Below are positions 1-9,709 of a DNA stretch of 64,000 nucleotides, in pieces. The notes below the pieces were generated by a model. The model searched no databases. It saw only the letters and a list, made by a program, of their open reading frames with translations, and had not been told where the DNA came from. This DNA is from Arenibacter palladensis (lineage in GTDB: Bacteria; Bacteroidota; Bacteroidia; Flavobacteriales; Flavobacteriaceae): positions 372,001-436,000 of the forward strand of contig NZ_FQUX01000004.1 in assembly GCF_900129275.1 (NCBI RefSeq). The letters are read 5' to 3'. How positions within the stretch are numbered: position 1 is the stretch's first letter; every line of letters starts with the position of its first letter. The position numbers were made by a program, and so were the translations under genes.

Positions 1-141
1 TATGCTAATCCATTATTAGATGACTTGTGTTAATTGGTTCAATTCTTTCCATTACAATGGTATGCGATACAATTTATTGGTATTGGGCTATTCCTATAAA
101 AGGGATTAACTACCTTTAATAAACTTGTATATTATTGCAAC

Positions 142-1425
142 ATGTTTAAATCAGCTATTAAAATAGTCAAGGTATTATATCGCAGAGTGCTATTGAGCAT
201 TGCATTTTATCCTGTGCTCATTTCATTCGGATATTGTCTATTGGCATTTATAATACTGGAACTGGAAAGTTTGGAATTGGCCAAAAGGCTAAAAGAACAG
301 ATTCCATATCTATTTATAGAGGATTATGAAACGGCTAGGGCCATTTTAACAACCTTGATCGGTGGTATTCTTTCTTTAACGGTATTTAGTTTTACCATGG
401 TGATGGTGGTACTTAGCCAAGCGTCTTCCAATTTTTCTCCAAGGTTATTGCCAAGTCTTGTCTCCAATAAAAGACATCAATTAATCCTGGGGGTATATAT
501 AGGTACATTGTTGTATTGTATAATAATTCTCATAGTTCTTGGAGCCAATGATATTGAGACCCATTCGGTGGGGTTTCCAACCATGTTGGCGGCAATTTCA
601 GGAGTGTTTTGTACTGGATTGTTTGTATATTTTATCCATAGCATTTCAGTCTCCATTCAAATTCAAAACATTATTGATACTATATTCAGATCAAGTTCAA
701 AATATTTGGATAAGGACTTTGAAGATTCCAGTACGTTAAAGGTCGGTTTGCAAGAATTTAGGATGGATGATTTTGAAACCATTTATTCGCATAAGTCGGG
801 CTATTATAGAGGGTTTGACGACTCTTTGTTAAGCGATTCCTTGGTTGATAACGCTCATCAATTTGAAATTCTGCCATTCGTTGGATGTCATATATGGGAA
901 GGAATGCCAATGATAAGGACCCAGAATTCGCTTACGGACGAGGATTTGAAGAACCTATTGTTGTGTATAAATATTTCCAGTAACAGAAGTGATCAGAACG
1001 AGGGAATAGATGGATTTATTAAATTGATGGAAATAGCGGTCAAGGCCATGTCACCGGGGATTAACGATCCCGGGACTGCCATTGATGCCATTAATAGATT
1101 GGCACCATTATTTGTGAAAATTTTGAGGTTTCCGCCCAAGACATCCAATTCCTTAAGGGACGGCAATATTATCATAGTCAGAAATAACGCTACGGCCAAG
1201 GAATTGATGCAGATCATTATTCAGCCTATCAGGTTGTATGCAAAAAAAGATAGTTCAGTGGTTATTGCGTTACTTGGGGCCTTAAAATTTATATCGCGGG
1301 ATGCAATGGTTTCAAAGGAAAATAAAGAAGATGTAAAAAAGGAATTGGAAGCCTTGAAAATTGATGTGGAGGGTAATATTGATAATAAATTTGATCGCGA
1401 AAAAATTCTGGCAATGTTTGAATAG
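142..1425 (+). CDS. DUF2254 family membrane protein
   Basis: Predicted inner-membrane protein of 427 residues matching the DUF2254 family, whose function is not established. Four hydrophobic segments are visible at about residues 18-40, 67-92, 113-135 and 145-170. A soluble C-terminal half of about 250 residues follows, containing the family-typical stretch MSPGINDPGTAIDAINRL. The length is normal for the family. The next gene, an aldehyde dehydrogenase on the same strand, starts 93 bp downstream, so co-transcription is possible but not shown. Family assignment rests on the overall layout and this motif; no ligand or partner can be inferred. Confidence 0.85.
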   Translation: MFKSAIKIVKVLYRRVLLSIAFYPVLISFGYCLLAFIILELESLELAKRLKEQIPYLFIEDYETARAILTTLIGGILSLTVFSFTMVMVVLSQASSNFSPRLLPSLVSNKRHQLILGVYIGTLLYCIIILIVLGANDIETHSVGFPTMLAAISGVFCTGLFVYFIHSISVSIQIQNIIDTIFRSSSKYLDKDFEDSSTLKVGLQEFRMDDFETIYSHKSGYYRGFDDSLLSDSLVDNAHQFEILPFVGCHIWEGMPMIRTQNSLTDEDLKNLLLCINISSNRSDQNEGIDGFIKLMEIAVKAMSPGINDPGTAIDAINRLAPLFVKILRFPPKTSNSLRDGNIIIVRNNATAKELMQIIIQPIRLYAKKDSSVVIALLGALKFISRDAMVSKENKEDVKKELEALKIDVEGNIDNKFDREKILAMFE

Positions 1426-1518
1426 CACAGTTACAAAAGAGCAAAACTATAAACAGTTAAATGTATTGCGCAGACCATTTATACAAACCTTTTATAAACA
1501 GAATAAAAAATAAGTCGC

Positions 1519-2880
1519 ATGGAATATATAGAGTCTATAAACCCATATAACGGAAAACCTTTGGAAAAGTATAGAATGTTTTCCGATAGTGATATAAAGA
1601 GGGTGTTGGAAAAGGCCGAACTTGCCTTTGAAAGTTGGAAAACTGAAAGTGTGGAACATAGGGCAGGTCTGTTAAAAAAACTGGCCAAGACCTTGATGAA
1701 AAACAAAAAGTCCTATGCCCAGTTAATGTCCAAGGAAATGGGGAAACCTATAAATCAGGGTATTGCCGAAGTTGAGAAATGCGCATGGGCCTGTGATTTT
1801 TATGCCAAGAATGCCGTTGGGTTCCTTTCGGATGATCTCATAGAAACGGAGGCCGATGAAAGTTTTATAAGTTATGACCCTCTTGGTTGTGTATTGGCCG
1901 TTATGCCTTGGAACTTTCCTTTTTGGCAGGTTATACGCTTTGCGGCACCTACGCTCACTGCCGGCAATACTGTAATATTAAAGCATGCAAGTAATGTTCC
2001 CGGTTGTGCCTTGGCCCTGCAGGAGTTATTTCTTATGGCTGGGTATCCAGAGGGTAGTTTTCAGTTTATTTTGGCAGACCATCAGCAGCTCGAATCTATC
2101 ATAGAAAATTCTATTGTCCAGGGTGTCACCCTTACTGGAAGTGAGAAGGCAGGTAGGGCTATTGCAGCCCAGGCAGGAAAGAATTTAAAAAAATGCGTTA
2201 TGGAGCTAGGGGGCAACAATGCCTGTATAGTATGGGAAGATGCTGATTTGGATAAATATTTGGATACCATGGTGATGGCCAGAATGCAGAATACGGGTCA
2301 AAGTTGCATAGCGGCCAAAAGATTCATAGTGGTCGAGGCCATATACGATGAGTTTCTAATGAAATTTTCCAAAAGAATCCAAACCCTTAAATCTGGAGAT
2401 CCGTTGGACAAACACACGGATATCGGGGTAATGGCGAGGGAGGACTTGGCGAAAACATTGGAGCAACAGGTGAATGACTCTTTGGAAAAAGGAGCTCAAG
2501 TTAAGATTGGTAATAAGCGGAACGGAGCTTATTATGAGCCTACTGTGCTTACCGCTGTAGTTCTTGGTATGCCCGCCTTTGATGAAGAGCTTTTTGGCCC
2601 AGTGGCAGCTGTGATAAAGGCAAAAGATAGAAAGGAAGCAGTTGTAATGGCGGCAAATTCTAAATTTGGACTAGGGTCCATGTTGTTCACCCAGGATATA
2701 AAATCTGCACGGAAAATAATAGGGGACATACCCGATGGGGCATTTTTTATCAATGAAATGGTAAAATCGGATCCAAGATTACCTTTTGGAGGAACAAAAG
2801 CATCGGGATTTGGCCGGGAGCTCTCCATGGAAGGTATTTTGGAGTTTGTGAACAAAAAGACGGTCTATATAAAGAAATAG
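1519..2880 (+). CDS. NAD(P)-dependent succinate-semialdehyde dehydrogenase-type aldehyde dehydrogenase
   Basis: Cytoplasmic aldehyde dehydrogenase of 453 residues, close to the usual length of the GabD/Sad subgroup. It would oxidise an aldehyde, probably succinate semialdehyde or a similar short acid semialdehyde, to the carboxylate. Visible family features are PWNFPFWQ near residue 130, the general-base Glu229 in MELGGN, the nucleophilic Cys263 in NTGQSC, and the late EELFGPV motif. The ATG start lies directly before the conserved SINPYNG beginning of this subgroup. No neighbouring aminotransferase (GabT) is present, so the physiological substrate is an inference from subgroup resemblance. 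Confidence 0.88.
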   Translation: MEYIESINPYNGKPLEKYRMFSDSDIKRVLEKAELAFESWKTESVEHRAGLLKKLAKTLMKNKKSYAQLMSKEMGKPINQGIAEVEKCAWACDFYAKNAVGFLSDDLIETEADESFISYDPLGCVLAVMPWNFPFWQVIRFAAPTLTAGNTVILKHASNVPGCALALQELFLMAGYPEGSFQFILADHQQLESIIENSIVQGVTLTGSEKAGRAIAAQAGKNLKKCVMELGGNNACIVWEDADLDKYLDTMVMARMQNTGQSCIAAKRFIVVEAIYDEFLMKFSKRIQTLKSGDPLDKHTDIGVMAREDLAKTLEQQVNDSLEKGAQVKIGNKRNGAYYEPTVLTAVVLGMPAFDEELFGPVAAVIKAKDRKEAVVMAANSKFGLGSMLFTQDIKSARKIIGDIPDGAFFINEMVKSDPRLPFGGTKASGFGRELSMEGILEFVNKKTVYIKK

Positions 2881-2908
2881 GATTTAAGTTGAATAATACT
2901 ATTTCTAT

Positions 2909-3517
2909 TTATTCGGTACCCCAACTATTCCTAAAAGCGAATTGGTTTTGTGGTATACGCTGCCTTTCGCTAATTTCTTTTTTCTGAAGTTTTTCGGGCA
3001 GATCCTCCAGTTCCCCTCCGTAATAGCCTAGAGCAATTGCCGTTACAATATGAAACTCTTCTGGGATATTAAAGATGCGCTGGGCTTTTTTGTAGTCTAA
3101 ACCGGCCATATGGTGCATGGCTATTCCCATATACTGTGCCTGTACGGTCATTGCACCCAAACCCATGCCCAAGTCATGAAGGGCATGGAAATTTTCATTT
3201 CCATTATCCGTTTCCTTCTTATAGGCCGTAAGCATTAATATAGGGGCATTTTTGGCCCATAATTTATTGGAATCGGTAAGGTTATCTATAATTTTTTCAT
3301 AGGCCTCTGAACCTTTTTCGGTATATAGGAATCGCCAAGGCTGTTCGTTATTGGAACTTGGAGCCCAACGTACAGCTTCGAAAAGTTGGTGCAAATGTTG
3401 TTCAGTGACTTTTTTGTCCTTAAAAATCCGGGGACTATATCGCTGTTTTAATAGTGCAAAAATTTCATAATCGGAATCCGCTATATTTTCTAATTGTATT
3501 TGTTCCGGTGCTGTCAT
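2909..3517 (-). CDS. Nitroreductase family FMN oxidoreductase
   Basis: Nitroreductase-fold flavoprotein of 202 residues, expected to bind FMN and reduce nitro or quinone-like compounds using NAD(P)H. The FMN-binding RYSPR motif is at about residue 26 and the APSSNNEQPWRF motif follows; the C-terminal AIALGYYGG segment is also typical. It is convergent with the aldehyde dehydrogenase, only 28 bp apart. The start codon follows a run of 16 A residues on the coding strand, separated by a single base, which is unusual and prone to length change. The substrate cannot be read from the sequence. Confidence 0.88.
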   Translation of the reverse strand: MTAPEQIQLENIADSDYEIFALLKQRYSPRIFKDKKVTEQHLHQLFEAVRWAPSSNNEQPWRFLYTEKGSEAYEKIIDNLTDSNKLWAKNAPILMLTAYKKETDNGNENFHALHDLGMGLGAMTVQAQYMGIAMHHMAGLDYKKAQRIFNIPEEFHIVTAIALGYYGGELEDLPEKLQKKEISERQRIPQNQFAFRNSWGTE

Positions 3518-4116
3518 GTTTTTTTTTTTTTTTTGTAAGCAATGTTTTATTAAAAGGTTTTTTTCTGCAACAAATTGGTTGCCAAAACAAATGATTCTAC
3601 TATAGCAGCTTATATTTTAAAATCGCCGCTCTTTGTACAGGTTTCAGGACCTGCTCTAGGTTTTAATATCATAGGTTCTATTATATTCAATGGACCGTTA
3701 CACAGAGCTGACCTGCCTAAATAAAAACTTATTGATAGAGCGCGGTAAATGCGAATTTTTTATTCTTAATTGTTCTGGGTTGTATTTACCGCTGATAAAG
3801 GGTAATGTGCCTATAATCTGTTTATTTGTAGCATGCCCAAAGGAATGCCAACTGGGAAGTTTTAACTGTGTAGGCCTTAATTATTATAACAATGATAATA
3901 AGTTATAGTGTTATTTATTGACTCAAAACCATTAATATTTGATTCTTTCCAAATTGGCTTTTGCAGTTTATTTTAAGCTAATAAGGATAGGGAGGATTCA
4001 AAATCGCTCCTGTAAAAAATCCCTCTTTATTTTACTGTGAGATAGATAAGGTAATCGGTGATTTTTGAGTTGGGAATCCTATAAGGAATCAACAGGTTCA
4101 TCCATCGGGGCCTAGT
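3518..4116. other. Intergenic stretch without a supported gene
   Basis: About 600 bp between the nitroreductase start and the end of a membrane-protein gene. It opens with a T16 homopolymer at 3519-3534. A 72-codon open frame at 3690-3908 has no recognisable domain and a composition unlike neighbouring genes, so I do not call it. No RNA gene or clear terminator is visible. Confidence 0.5.
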
Positions 4117-4806
4117 TTAGATCCAAAATTTGCGTTTCATTCTTAGGAATCCGATAATAAAACTGATATACATCAATACTATCAGCGATAAGTGGATTCT
4201 TCTAACATGAACGTATTCATTCAATTGATAGGTATAATTATAAAACCTGGAAGCTTTGATTGGGGCATAACCCAGATAAAATATTAGCAGCCCTATACTT
4301 ATCCATTTAATGCCTGTAAACCTATAGTCCAATTTTTTCGAGCTTTGCCTGTGTTCCATGAAAAAGAGAATAATGCAGATCAAAATGGCAAACGCTCCCG
4401 CCAAATAGCTATATACCTGTGATTCTAGCTTAAAGTTTAGAAAAAATGGATTTATAAATGAGGCTATCAGATAAAAAATGGTGGCCATTAATATATAATT
4501 TCTATATTTTTTGTTCTCTATATAACTCCAATAGACATAGAAGAAATAGCTAAAGAATACTATGTTGTAAATATTGTAAATAAAAACATTGTGCTTAACA
4601 AAAGCGGAAAAAATGGAAATATGGAATACCTCATAGTTCTTAGTAAAATAGCCCAATAATTCATTCAAGAAGGTATACATTAAAAGTATGGGAAAATACT
4701 TTAAGGGTGTAGTGTAATATTTAGGGTATTTAATTAAGGCTATTAATAAGGTTACGGCATAGAGAGGTTGACTGGCATTCTCTAAAATAGTATCCAATAT
4801 TTCCAT
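4117..4806 (-). CDS. Polytopic membrane protein of unknown function
   Basis: A 229-residue, strongly hydrophobic protein with about seven predicted membrane spans, rich in aromatic residues, and a short basic C-terminus (MKRKFWI). I do not recognise a named family; similar seven-span proteins occur in Flavobacteriia, often without annotation. It lies 31 bp downstream of a lipoprotein gene on the same strand, so the two probably form a small operon and may work together at the envelope. No catalytic motif is visible. Confidence 0.7.
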   Translation of the reverse strand: MEILDTILENASQPLYAVTLLIALIKYPKYYTTPLKYFPILLMYTFLNELLGYFTKNYEVFHISIFSAFVKHNVFIYNIYNIVFFSYFFYVYWSYIENKKYRNYILMATIFYLIASFINPFFLNFKLESQVYSYLAGAFAILICIILFFMEHRQSSKKLDYRFTGIKWISIGLLIFYLGYAPIKASRFYNYTYQLNEYVHVRRIHLSLIVLMYISFIIGFLRMKRKFWI

Positions 4807-4837
4807 TTTTGCTTCGATCTGGGGTTAATGGGTCATG

Positions 4838-5530
4838 TTAATCTTCATGGTACGGAGGCGGAACCATATTGGCCTCGTTTAACACCAAGCTTTTATTTTT
4901 GGCATAGAAGGGAGCAGGGGGTGTTGTTGGTATAAAGGAAGCCTCGGATTTACTCTCTTGGGACTGCATCCTATCCATTTCTCCATCTTTTTTTGGTTCC
5001 AAATTATCAGTAAGTAACACAGGGACATTTTTGCCATCGTCCTCTTCCCTAATGTAGAAGCCATATTCCCTATCGTTTTTATCCTTTACGGCTGGGATGA
5101 TAAAAAATGAATTTTGTTTTGGATGCTTTATTTCCCTACCATCTTCAAAGGTCTTCTTATCCGGGTAATTGGAAAAATAAAAACGAAGGGATGAAATTTC
5201 AACATTGGCCTTTTTGGCTTCTTGTTCAATATAGTTCATGTATTCCTTTATGGTATTGTAGTCATAATAACCAAAACGGGCTACATCAAATTTATTCTCC
5301 GGAGCAAGTTCATTTTCATATTTTTCAATAAGGCCTACCCGGCGTTCTCCGTAGGCGTCGTACATTGTTTTTGCTTGGGCCACACTAACTATCTGCTTAG
5401 GGGCGGTAATCTCAGCGGTAACAGGTTCGGTGACAGGTGTTTTCTCCTTTTTTTGCTCACAGGAAGTGAAACCAAAAACAATAAGGGCTCCTGCGCATAA
5501 GTTTACATAGGTTCTTTTTAGGTTTTTCAT
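4838..5530 (-). CDS. Hypothetical lipoprotein
   Basis: A 230-residue exported protein. It has a basic N-terminus, a hydrophobic core and a lipobox ending at Cys24 (FGFTSC), so it is probably an outer- or inner-membrane lipoprotein. The mature part begins with a K/E/P/T-rich linker, then a domain with YGERR, FARFGYYDYN-like aromatic sequence and a Pro/Ser-rich tail. I do not recognise the domain. It is the first gene of a likely two-gene operon with the seven-span membrane protein downstream. Its role is unknown. Confidence 0.7.
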   Translation of the reverse strand: MKNLKRTYVNLCAGALIVFGFTSCEQKKEKTPVTEPVTAEITAPKQIVSVAQAKTMYDAYGERRVGLIEKYENELAPENKFDVARFGYYDYNTIKEYMNYIEQEAKKANVEISSLRFYFSNYPDKKTFEDGREIKHPKQNSFFIIPAVKDKNDREYGFYIREEDDGKNVPVLLTDNLEPKKDGEMDRMQSQESKSEASFIPTTPPAPFYAKNKSLVLNEANMVPPPYHED

Positions 5531-5691
5531 AATTTAAATGTTTACAATTAGTTGTTAATTAAAGTAATTATTTAGTGGTAAGCGTTGGGGGAAAACACTT
5601 GTTAAATTATATGTTAAAGTACTGATTATTGCACATCTAAAAAAATCAGGCAAAAAATAAATGTATTTTTTTTCTTAAGAATTGACAACAA

Positions 5692-5727
5692 AAAATCCCA
5701 TTTAGCGCTATAGCTAAATGGGATTTT
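5692..5727. terminator. Strong bidirectional-looking hairpin between rho and the lipoprotein gene
   Basis: A perfect 15-bp stem (5692-5706 pairing with 5713-5727) with a 6-base loop, flanked by A and T runs. It sits downstream of the minus-strand rho gene and is the likely intrinsic terminator for it. Confidence 0.8.
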
Positions 5728-5767
5728 ATGACTGTCCCCAAAATTTCAGGGATTATACTTACTTGTT

Positions 5768-7453
5768 TTATTGATTCATTGTCAGCAAAAACTCTTCGTT
5801 GTTCTTGGTTTGCCTAAATCTTTGTTCAATAAATTCCATTGCCTCTACCGGATTCATATCGGCCAAATACTTTCTCATGATCCACATTCTCTGAATGGTG
5901 TTTTCATCCAAGAGAAGGTCGTCCCTTCTTGTACTTGATGAAGTAAGATCGATGGCTGGGAATATTCTACGGTTGGATATTTTTCTATCCAATTGTAATT
6001 CCATATTACCAGTTCCTTTAAATTCCTCAAAGATTACTTCATCCATTTTGGATCCAGTTTCGGTAAGTGCTGTTGCAATGATGGTTAGGGAACCACCGCC
6101 TTCAATATTACGTGCAGCTCCAAAGAACCGTTTTGGTTTATGTAGCGCGTTGGCATCGACACCTCCACTCAATACCTTTCCTGAGGCAGGTTGTACCGTG
6201 TTGTAAGCACGGGCAAGACGGGTAATGGAATCCAATAGGATAACCACATCATGACCGCATTCTACCAAACGCTTTGCTTTCTCCAAAACAATATTGGCAA
6301 CGCGAACATGTTCCGTAGCTTCCTTGTCAAAAGTAGAGGCAACAACCTCACCACGAACATTACGCTGCATGTCCGTAACTTCTTCCGGACGTTCATCGAT
6401 CAAAAGAATAATTTGGTAAACTTCAGGGTGATTGGCAGCAATACCATTGGCTATATCCTTTAAAAGCATGGTCTTACCAGTTTTTGGCTGGGATACGATC
6501 ATACCTCTTTGTCCTTTTCCAATTGGACTGAATAAATCTATAATTCTTGTAGAAATGGTACTTTGTCTTTCTGCAAGATTAAATTTTTCCTGTGGGAATA
6601 AAGGGGTCAAGTGTTCAAAAGACACCCTATCCCTCACTATTTGGGGATCTATCCCATTTATCTTGTTCACTTTAATAAGTGGGAAATACTTTTCACCTTC
6701 TTTTGGCGGACGTACATTTCCAAGTACGGTATCTCCAGTTTTTAAACCAAACAATCTTATTTGGGACTGGGATACATAAATATCATCTGGAGAAGAAAGG
6801 TAATTGTAATCCGAAGACCTTAAAAATCCATAGCCGTCCTGCATAATATCAAGGACACCTTCACTTTCTATAATACTGTCGAACTCAAATTCCGGTTCTT
6901 TGTATTTGTTTTTTAGGTCCTTATCAAAATTGCTGTTGTTTTTGTCAACATTGCCTTTTTGATGGTGTGGATTTTTCTTATGCTGTGGTTTGTTGGATTG
7001 CGGGGTGTTTTGTTGGGATGTATTTTGTTGTGATGCACCTTTTTGAAATTCCTTTTTCGCCTGTACAGGATTATTGTGTTGGCGGGGCTTTCTTTCACGT
7101 TTCGTGTCCTCTTTTTTATCTTCAACCGCTGTAGTGGTTTCTTCGGGGGTACTTGATTTTTCTGTTGGGGCAACAGATTTCATCTCCGATTTTCCGGGTG
7201 CGTCGGCTTTTGTCCCGGCCTCTTTCGGCTTCGACTTGATTATTCTGGACCTTTTAGGCTTGGCAGGGATGCTTTCCTCTGTAGTTGCATCTGTTCTTTC
7301 TTGAACAATTTTTGGATTTGATGCTTGTACATCCAAAATTTGATAGACCAAATCGAGCTTTTTTAAAGTTTTAAACTTGGCAACATTTAGGCCTTGGGCT
7401 ATTTCCTGAAGCTCAGGAAGCTTTTTTGATTTTAAATCTGAAATCTCAAACAT
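5768..7453 (-). CDS. rho: Transcription termination factor Rho with long disordered insert
   Basis: Hexameric RNA-dependent ATPase that terminates transcription. The N-terminal SAP-like Rho domain covers about residues 1-45. Residues about 46-190 are low-complexity and rich in K, E, Q, N, P and H. The RNA-binding cold-shock-like domain, with [15 protein letters not shown], starts near 198. The ATPase core carries Walker A PKTGKT at 323-328 and Walker B VVILLD at 403-408. At 561 residues it is much longer than E. coli Rho (about 419), the difference being the insert. Such inserts are known in Bacteroidota; in Bacteroides thetaiotaomicron the Rho disordered region has been linked to phase separation. 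The gene is monocistronic with a strong hairpin behind it. Confidence 0.97.
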   Translation of the reverse strand: MFEISDLKSKKLPELQEIAQGLNVAKFKTLKKLDLVYQILDVQASNPKIVQERTDATTEESIPAKPKRSRIIKSKPKEAGTKADAPGKSEMKSVAPTEKSSTPEETTTAVEDKKEDTKRERKPRQHNNPVQAKKEFQKGASQQNTSQQNTPQSNKPQHKKNPHHQKGNVDKNNSNFDKDLKNKYKEPEFEFDSIIESEGVLDIMQDGYGFLRSSDYNYLSSPDDIYVSQSQIRLFGLKTGDTVLGNVRPPKEGEKYFPLIKVNKINGIDPQIVRDRVSFEHLTPLFPQEKFNLAERQSTISTRIIDLFSPIGKGQRGMIVSQPKTGKTMLLKDIANGIAANHPEVYQIILLIDERPEEVTDMQRNVRGEVVASTFDKEATEHVRVANIVLEKAKRLVECGHDVVILLDSITRLARAYNTVQPASGKVLSGGVDANALHKPKRFFGAARNIEGGGSLTIIATALTETGSKMDEVIFEEFKGTGNMELQLDRKISNRRIFPAIDLTSSSTRRDDLLLDENTIQRMWIMRKYLADMNPVEAMEFIEQRFRQTKNNEEFLLTMNQ

Positions 7454-7620
7454 TAAGTTTTGAATAAATTATACTTATTACGAAAATATGAAGTGTATGT
7501 TGTTCTTGTTTTTGGATAATAAAGGGAATGAAATCCCCTGTTGGTAAGTAATCTGACTTATAACGTAGCAATATTACAAATTATTTTCAATATTAGAGTG
7601 ATAATTTTTAAAAAGACGCT

Positions 7621-7628
7621 TATTTTTG
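7621..7628 (+). promoter_or_regulatory. Bacteroidota -7 promoter element for the DUF4293 gene
   Basis: TATTTTTG matches the Bacteroidota -7 consensus TAnnTTTG and lies 22 bp before the ATG of the DUF4293 gene. No convincing -33 TTTG was found at the normal spacing, so confidence is moderate. Confidence 0.45.
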
Positions 7629-7650
7629 CCTCTAAATTGTATTACAGAGC

Positions 7651-8061
7651 ATGATTCAAAGAATTCAGACCCTTTATTTAATCGTAGTTATACTATTAGG
7701 GGCGGTTGTGCCGTTCTTTGTAAATCTATGGTCGGATGCCAAGGGAAATGAGATATTTGCCGAAAATGAAGTGTTTGTTTCCATAGCTTTTTATGCCGTT
7801 GCAGTCCTAGGGCTGTTGGGGATTGTATTATTTAAGAATAGACAAAATCAATTTGTAGTGAACAGATTGAATATGATATTGAATCTTTTTTTACTAGGAT
7901 TTTTCGTTTACCGATCACTAAACTTATCCGGAGAAACTTTGGTTTCTGAGAAGGGTATTGGGATGCTGATTCCTGTATTTTCTATCGTTTTTTTAGTCCT
8001 GGCCAACAGGGCAATAAAAAAGGATGAAGATCTTGTAAAATCTGTTGATCGATTGCGTTAA
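7651..8061 (+). CDS. DUF4293 family membrane protein
   Basis: A 136-residue membrane protein with four hydrophobic segments and the MIQRIQTLYL opening typical of DUF4293, a Bacteroidota-specific family of unknown function. It is divergently placed next to rho, an order I recall as common in Flavobacteriia. A -7 promoter element is visible 22 bp upstream and a clear intrinsic terminator 30 bp downstream, so it appears to be transcribed alone. No function can be assigned. Confidence 0.85.
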   Translation: MIQRIQTLYLIVVILLGAVVPFFVNLWSDAKGNEIFAENEVFVSIAFYAVAVLGLLGIVLFKNRQNQFVVNRLNMILNLFLLGFFVYRSLNLSGETLVSEKGIGMLIPVFSIVFLVLANRAIKKDEDLVKSVDRLR

Positions 8062-8090
8062 GCCTAACATCTTAGTAGTATTAGTGCGTG

Positions 8091-8116
8091 AACCCGGGGT
8101 AGTGCCCGGGTTTTTT
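8091..8116 (+). terminator. Rho-independent terminator after the DUF4293 gene
   Basis: GC-rich 8-bp stem (8091-8098 with 8105-8112), 6-base loop, followed by a T run to 8116. Confidence 0.85.
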
Positions 8117-8235
8117 AATGAAACTCGGTTTTAAAAAGTTCCTTGCAACGAATTTAAAACTGTTAGTTGAACTAATCCCGCTTTTTTATCCGGATATTGT
8201 GGTTTATACTTTAATATCTTATAGGCCCATGGGAA

Positions 8236-8733
8236 TCATCCCCTCTTGCCAAGCTCTATGATTTCCAAATCCTTAATATTCTCCTTGTCTATCTTAAATC
8301 GCAACATAGTGCGTATTTGATGAAATCCATGTATTCCACAAGCTCCAGGGTTCATATGCAAAAGATTTAACTTTTTGTCCCACATTACTTTTAGGATATG
8401 GGAGTGCCCGGATATAAAAAGTTTAGGGGGATTCCTTTTGATCTCCTCCCTGATACGCACATTATACTTGTTGGGATATCCACCAATGTGGGTCATCCAG
8501 ACATCTACTTCCTCGCATTTAAACCGGTTGTCCAATGGATATTCCAATTGAATTTTATTTTCATCTATATTTCCATAGACCCCTTTTACGGGCTTTATTT
8601 TTAACAATGTATCCATTACCTCTAAATTGCCAATATCCCCTGCATGCCATATTTCGTCGGCCTCATTGGCATATTTTAGGATTTTCTCGTCCATATGTCC
8701 ATGGGTGTCGGAAAGAAGGAGTATTTTTTTCAT
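8236..8733 (-). CDS. YfcE/MJ0936-family metallophosphoesterase
   Basis: A 165-residue calcineurin-like phosphodiesterase. Metal-binding motifs are visible in order: LLLSDTHG near the N-terminus, HAGDIGN, GNID and GHSH. The length is typical of the single-domain YfcE group, which hydrolyses phosphodiesters with a dimetal centre; the natural substrate is usually unknown. It is divergent from truA and not in an operon. Confidence 0.88.
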   Translation of the reverse strand: MKKILLLSDTHGHMDEKILKYANEADEIWHAGDIGNLEVMDTLLKIKPVKGVYGNIDENKIQLEYPLDNRFKCEEVDVWMTHIGGYPNKYNVRIREEIKRNPPKLFISGHSHILKVMWDKKLNLLHMNPGACGIHGFHQIRTMLRFKIDKENIKDLEIIELGKRG

Positions 8734-8923
8734 TCGTTTAATTCGTTTTATGTTGTTGCCATGTCAGCAAATGGCACTTAGGAAACCTAGATAGACCCGT
8801 GGGACCGTCATTGGAATTTTATAGTTGTAAACATAAGGGAACTGGACTAATGCACATAGCTATACTTTATATCAAAATTGTATTAAAACATTTTGGCATC
8901 CTGTTTTTCTCCCTTAGAACAAG

Positions 8924-8931
8924 TATCTTTG
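8924..8931 (+). promoter_or_regulatory. Bacteroidota -7 promoter element for truA
   Basis: TATCTTTG fits TAnnTTTG and lies 25 bp before the TTG used as the truA start. Its position supports that start, because an upstream start would fall inside the promoter. Confidence 0.5.
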
Positions 8932-8956
8932 CCAACCACAAAACTAATTTATTCAT

Positions 8957-9709
8957 TTGAGATATTTCGTCCAATTTTCTTATCAGGGCAGGTCGTATCA
9001 CGGTTGGCAAAGACAGCCCAATGCAATAAGCGTACAGGAGGTTTTGGAAAATGCTTTTTCCTTAATTTTACGGGAAACGGTATCCTTGACAGGGGCGGGG
9101 AGGACAGATGCTGGGGTCCATGCCAGGGAAATGTACGCCCATTTTGATTCGGATGCATTTTTTGAAGGTGCGGAATTGGTTCATAGGTTAAACGCTTATC
9201 TTCCGGAAGATATAGCCATTGTTTCCATTTTTGAAGTTCCAGGGGAGGCACATGCACGTTTCGATGCTACCGAGCGTACATACGAATATTGGATAGTTCA
9301 AAATAAGAACCCCTTTTTGGTAGAAGGGGCCTATTATGTGAAATATCCGTTAAATATAGAGCAGATGAACAAAGCTGCAGCTATTTTAGTGGCACATAAG
9401 GATTTTGAATGTTTTTCAAAATCCAATACAGATGTAAAAACTTATCTCTGTGATGTTAGGAAGGCCCAATGGACCAAAGAAGGGGGCAAATTGGTTTTTA
9501 CCATAACCGCCGATAGATTTTTGAGGAATATGGTCCGTGCCATCGTAGGAACCCTATTGGATGTTGGTCTGGGCAAATCTTCCCCGACGGACATGGAATA
9601 TATATTGGCCAGTAAGGATAGGGGACAGGCCGGGGTTTCGGTACCTGCAAAAGGATTATATTTGACAGCGATAAAATATCCAAAAAATATTATTGATCAC
9701 AATGGATAA
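8957..9709 (+). CDS. truA: tRNA pseudouridine(38-40) synthase TruA
   Basis: Converts uridines 38-40 of tRNA anticodon arms to pseudouridine. The 250-residue protein carries the catalytic Asp51 in GAGRTDAGVHA and the substrate-loop residues around GWQRQP near residue 18. I chose the TTG at 8957 because it gives the family-standard MRYFVQFSYQG opening and no ATG is available near it. The downstream ABC exporter begins inside the last codons of truA, so the two are translationally coupled. Confidence 0.95.
   Translation: MRYFVQFSYQGRSYHGWQRQPNAISVQEVLENAFSLILRETVSLTGAGRTDAGVHAREMYAHFDSDAFFEGAELVHRLNAYLPEDIAIVSIFEVPGEAHARFDATERTYEYWIVQNKNPFLVEGAYYVKYPLNIEQMNKAAAILVAHKDFECFSKSNTDVKTYLCDVRKAQWTKEGGKLVFTITADRFLRNMVRAIVGTLLDVGLGKSSPTDMEYILASKDRGQAGVSVPAKGLYLTAIKYPKNIIDHNG

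Noticed and set aside
3690-3908. 72-codon plus-strand frame in the intergenic region
   Set aside because: No domain, no promoter or conserved start context, and odd composition.
8893-9257. Overlapping frames on both strands at the truA start
   Set aside because: They are shadows of truA, whose family alignment and -7 element fix the real frame.
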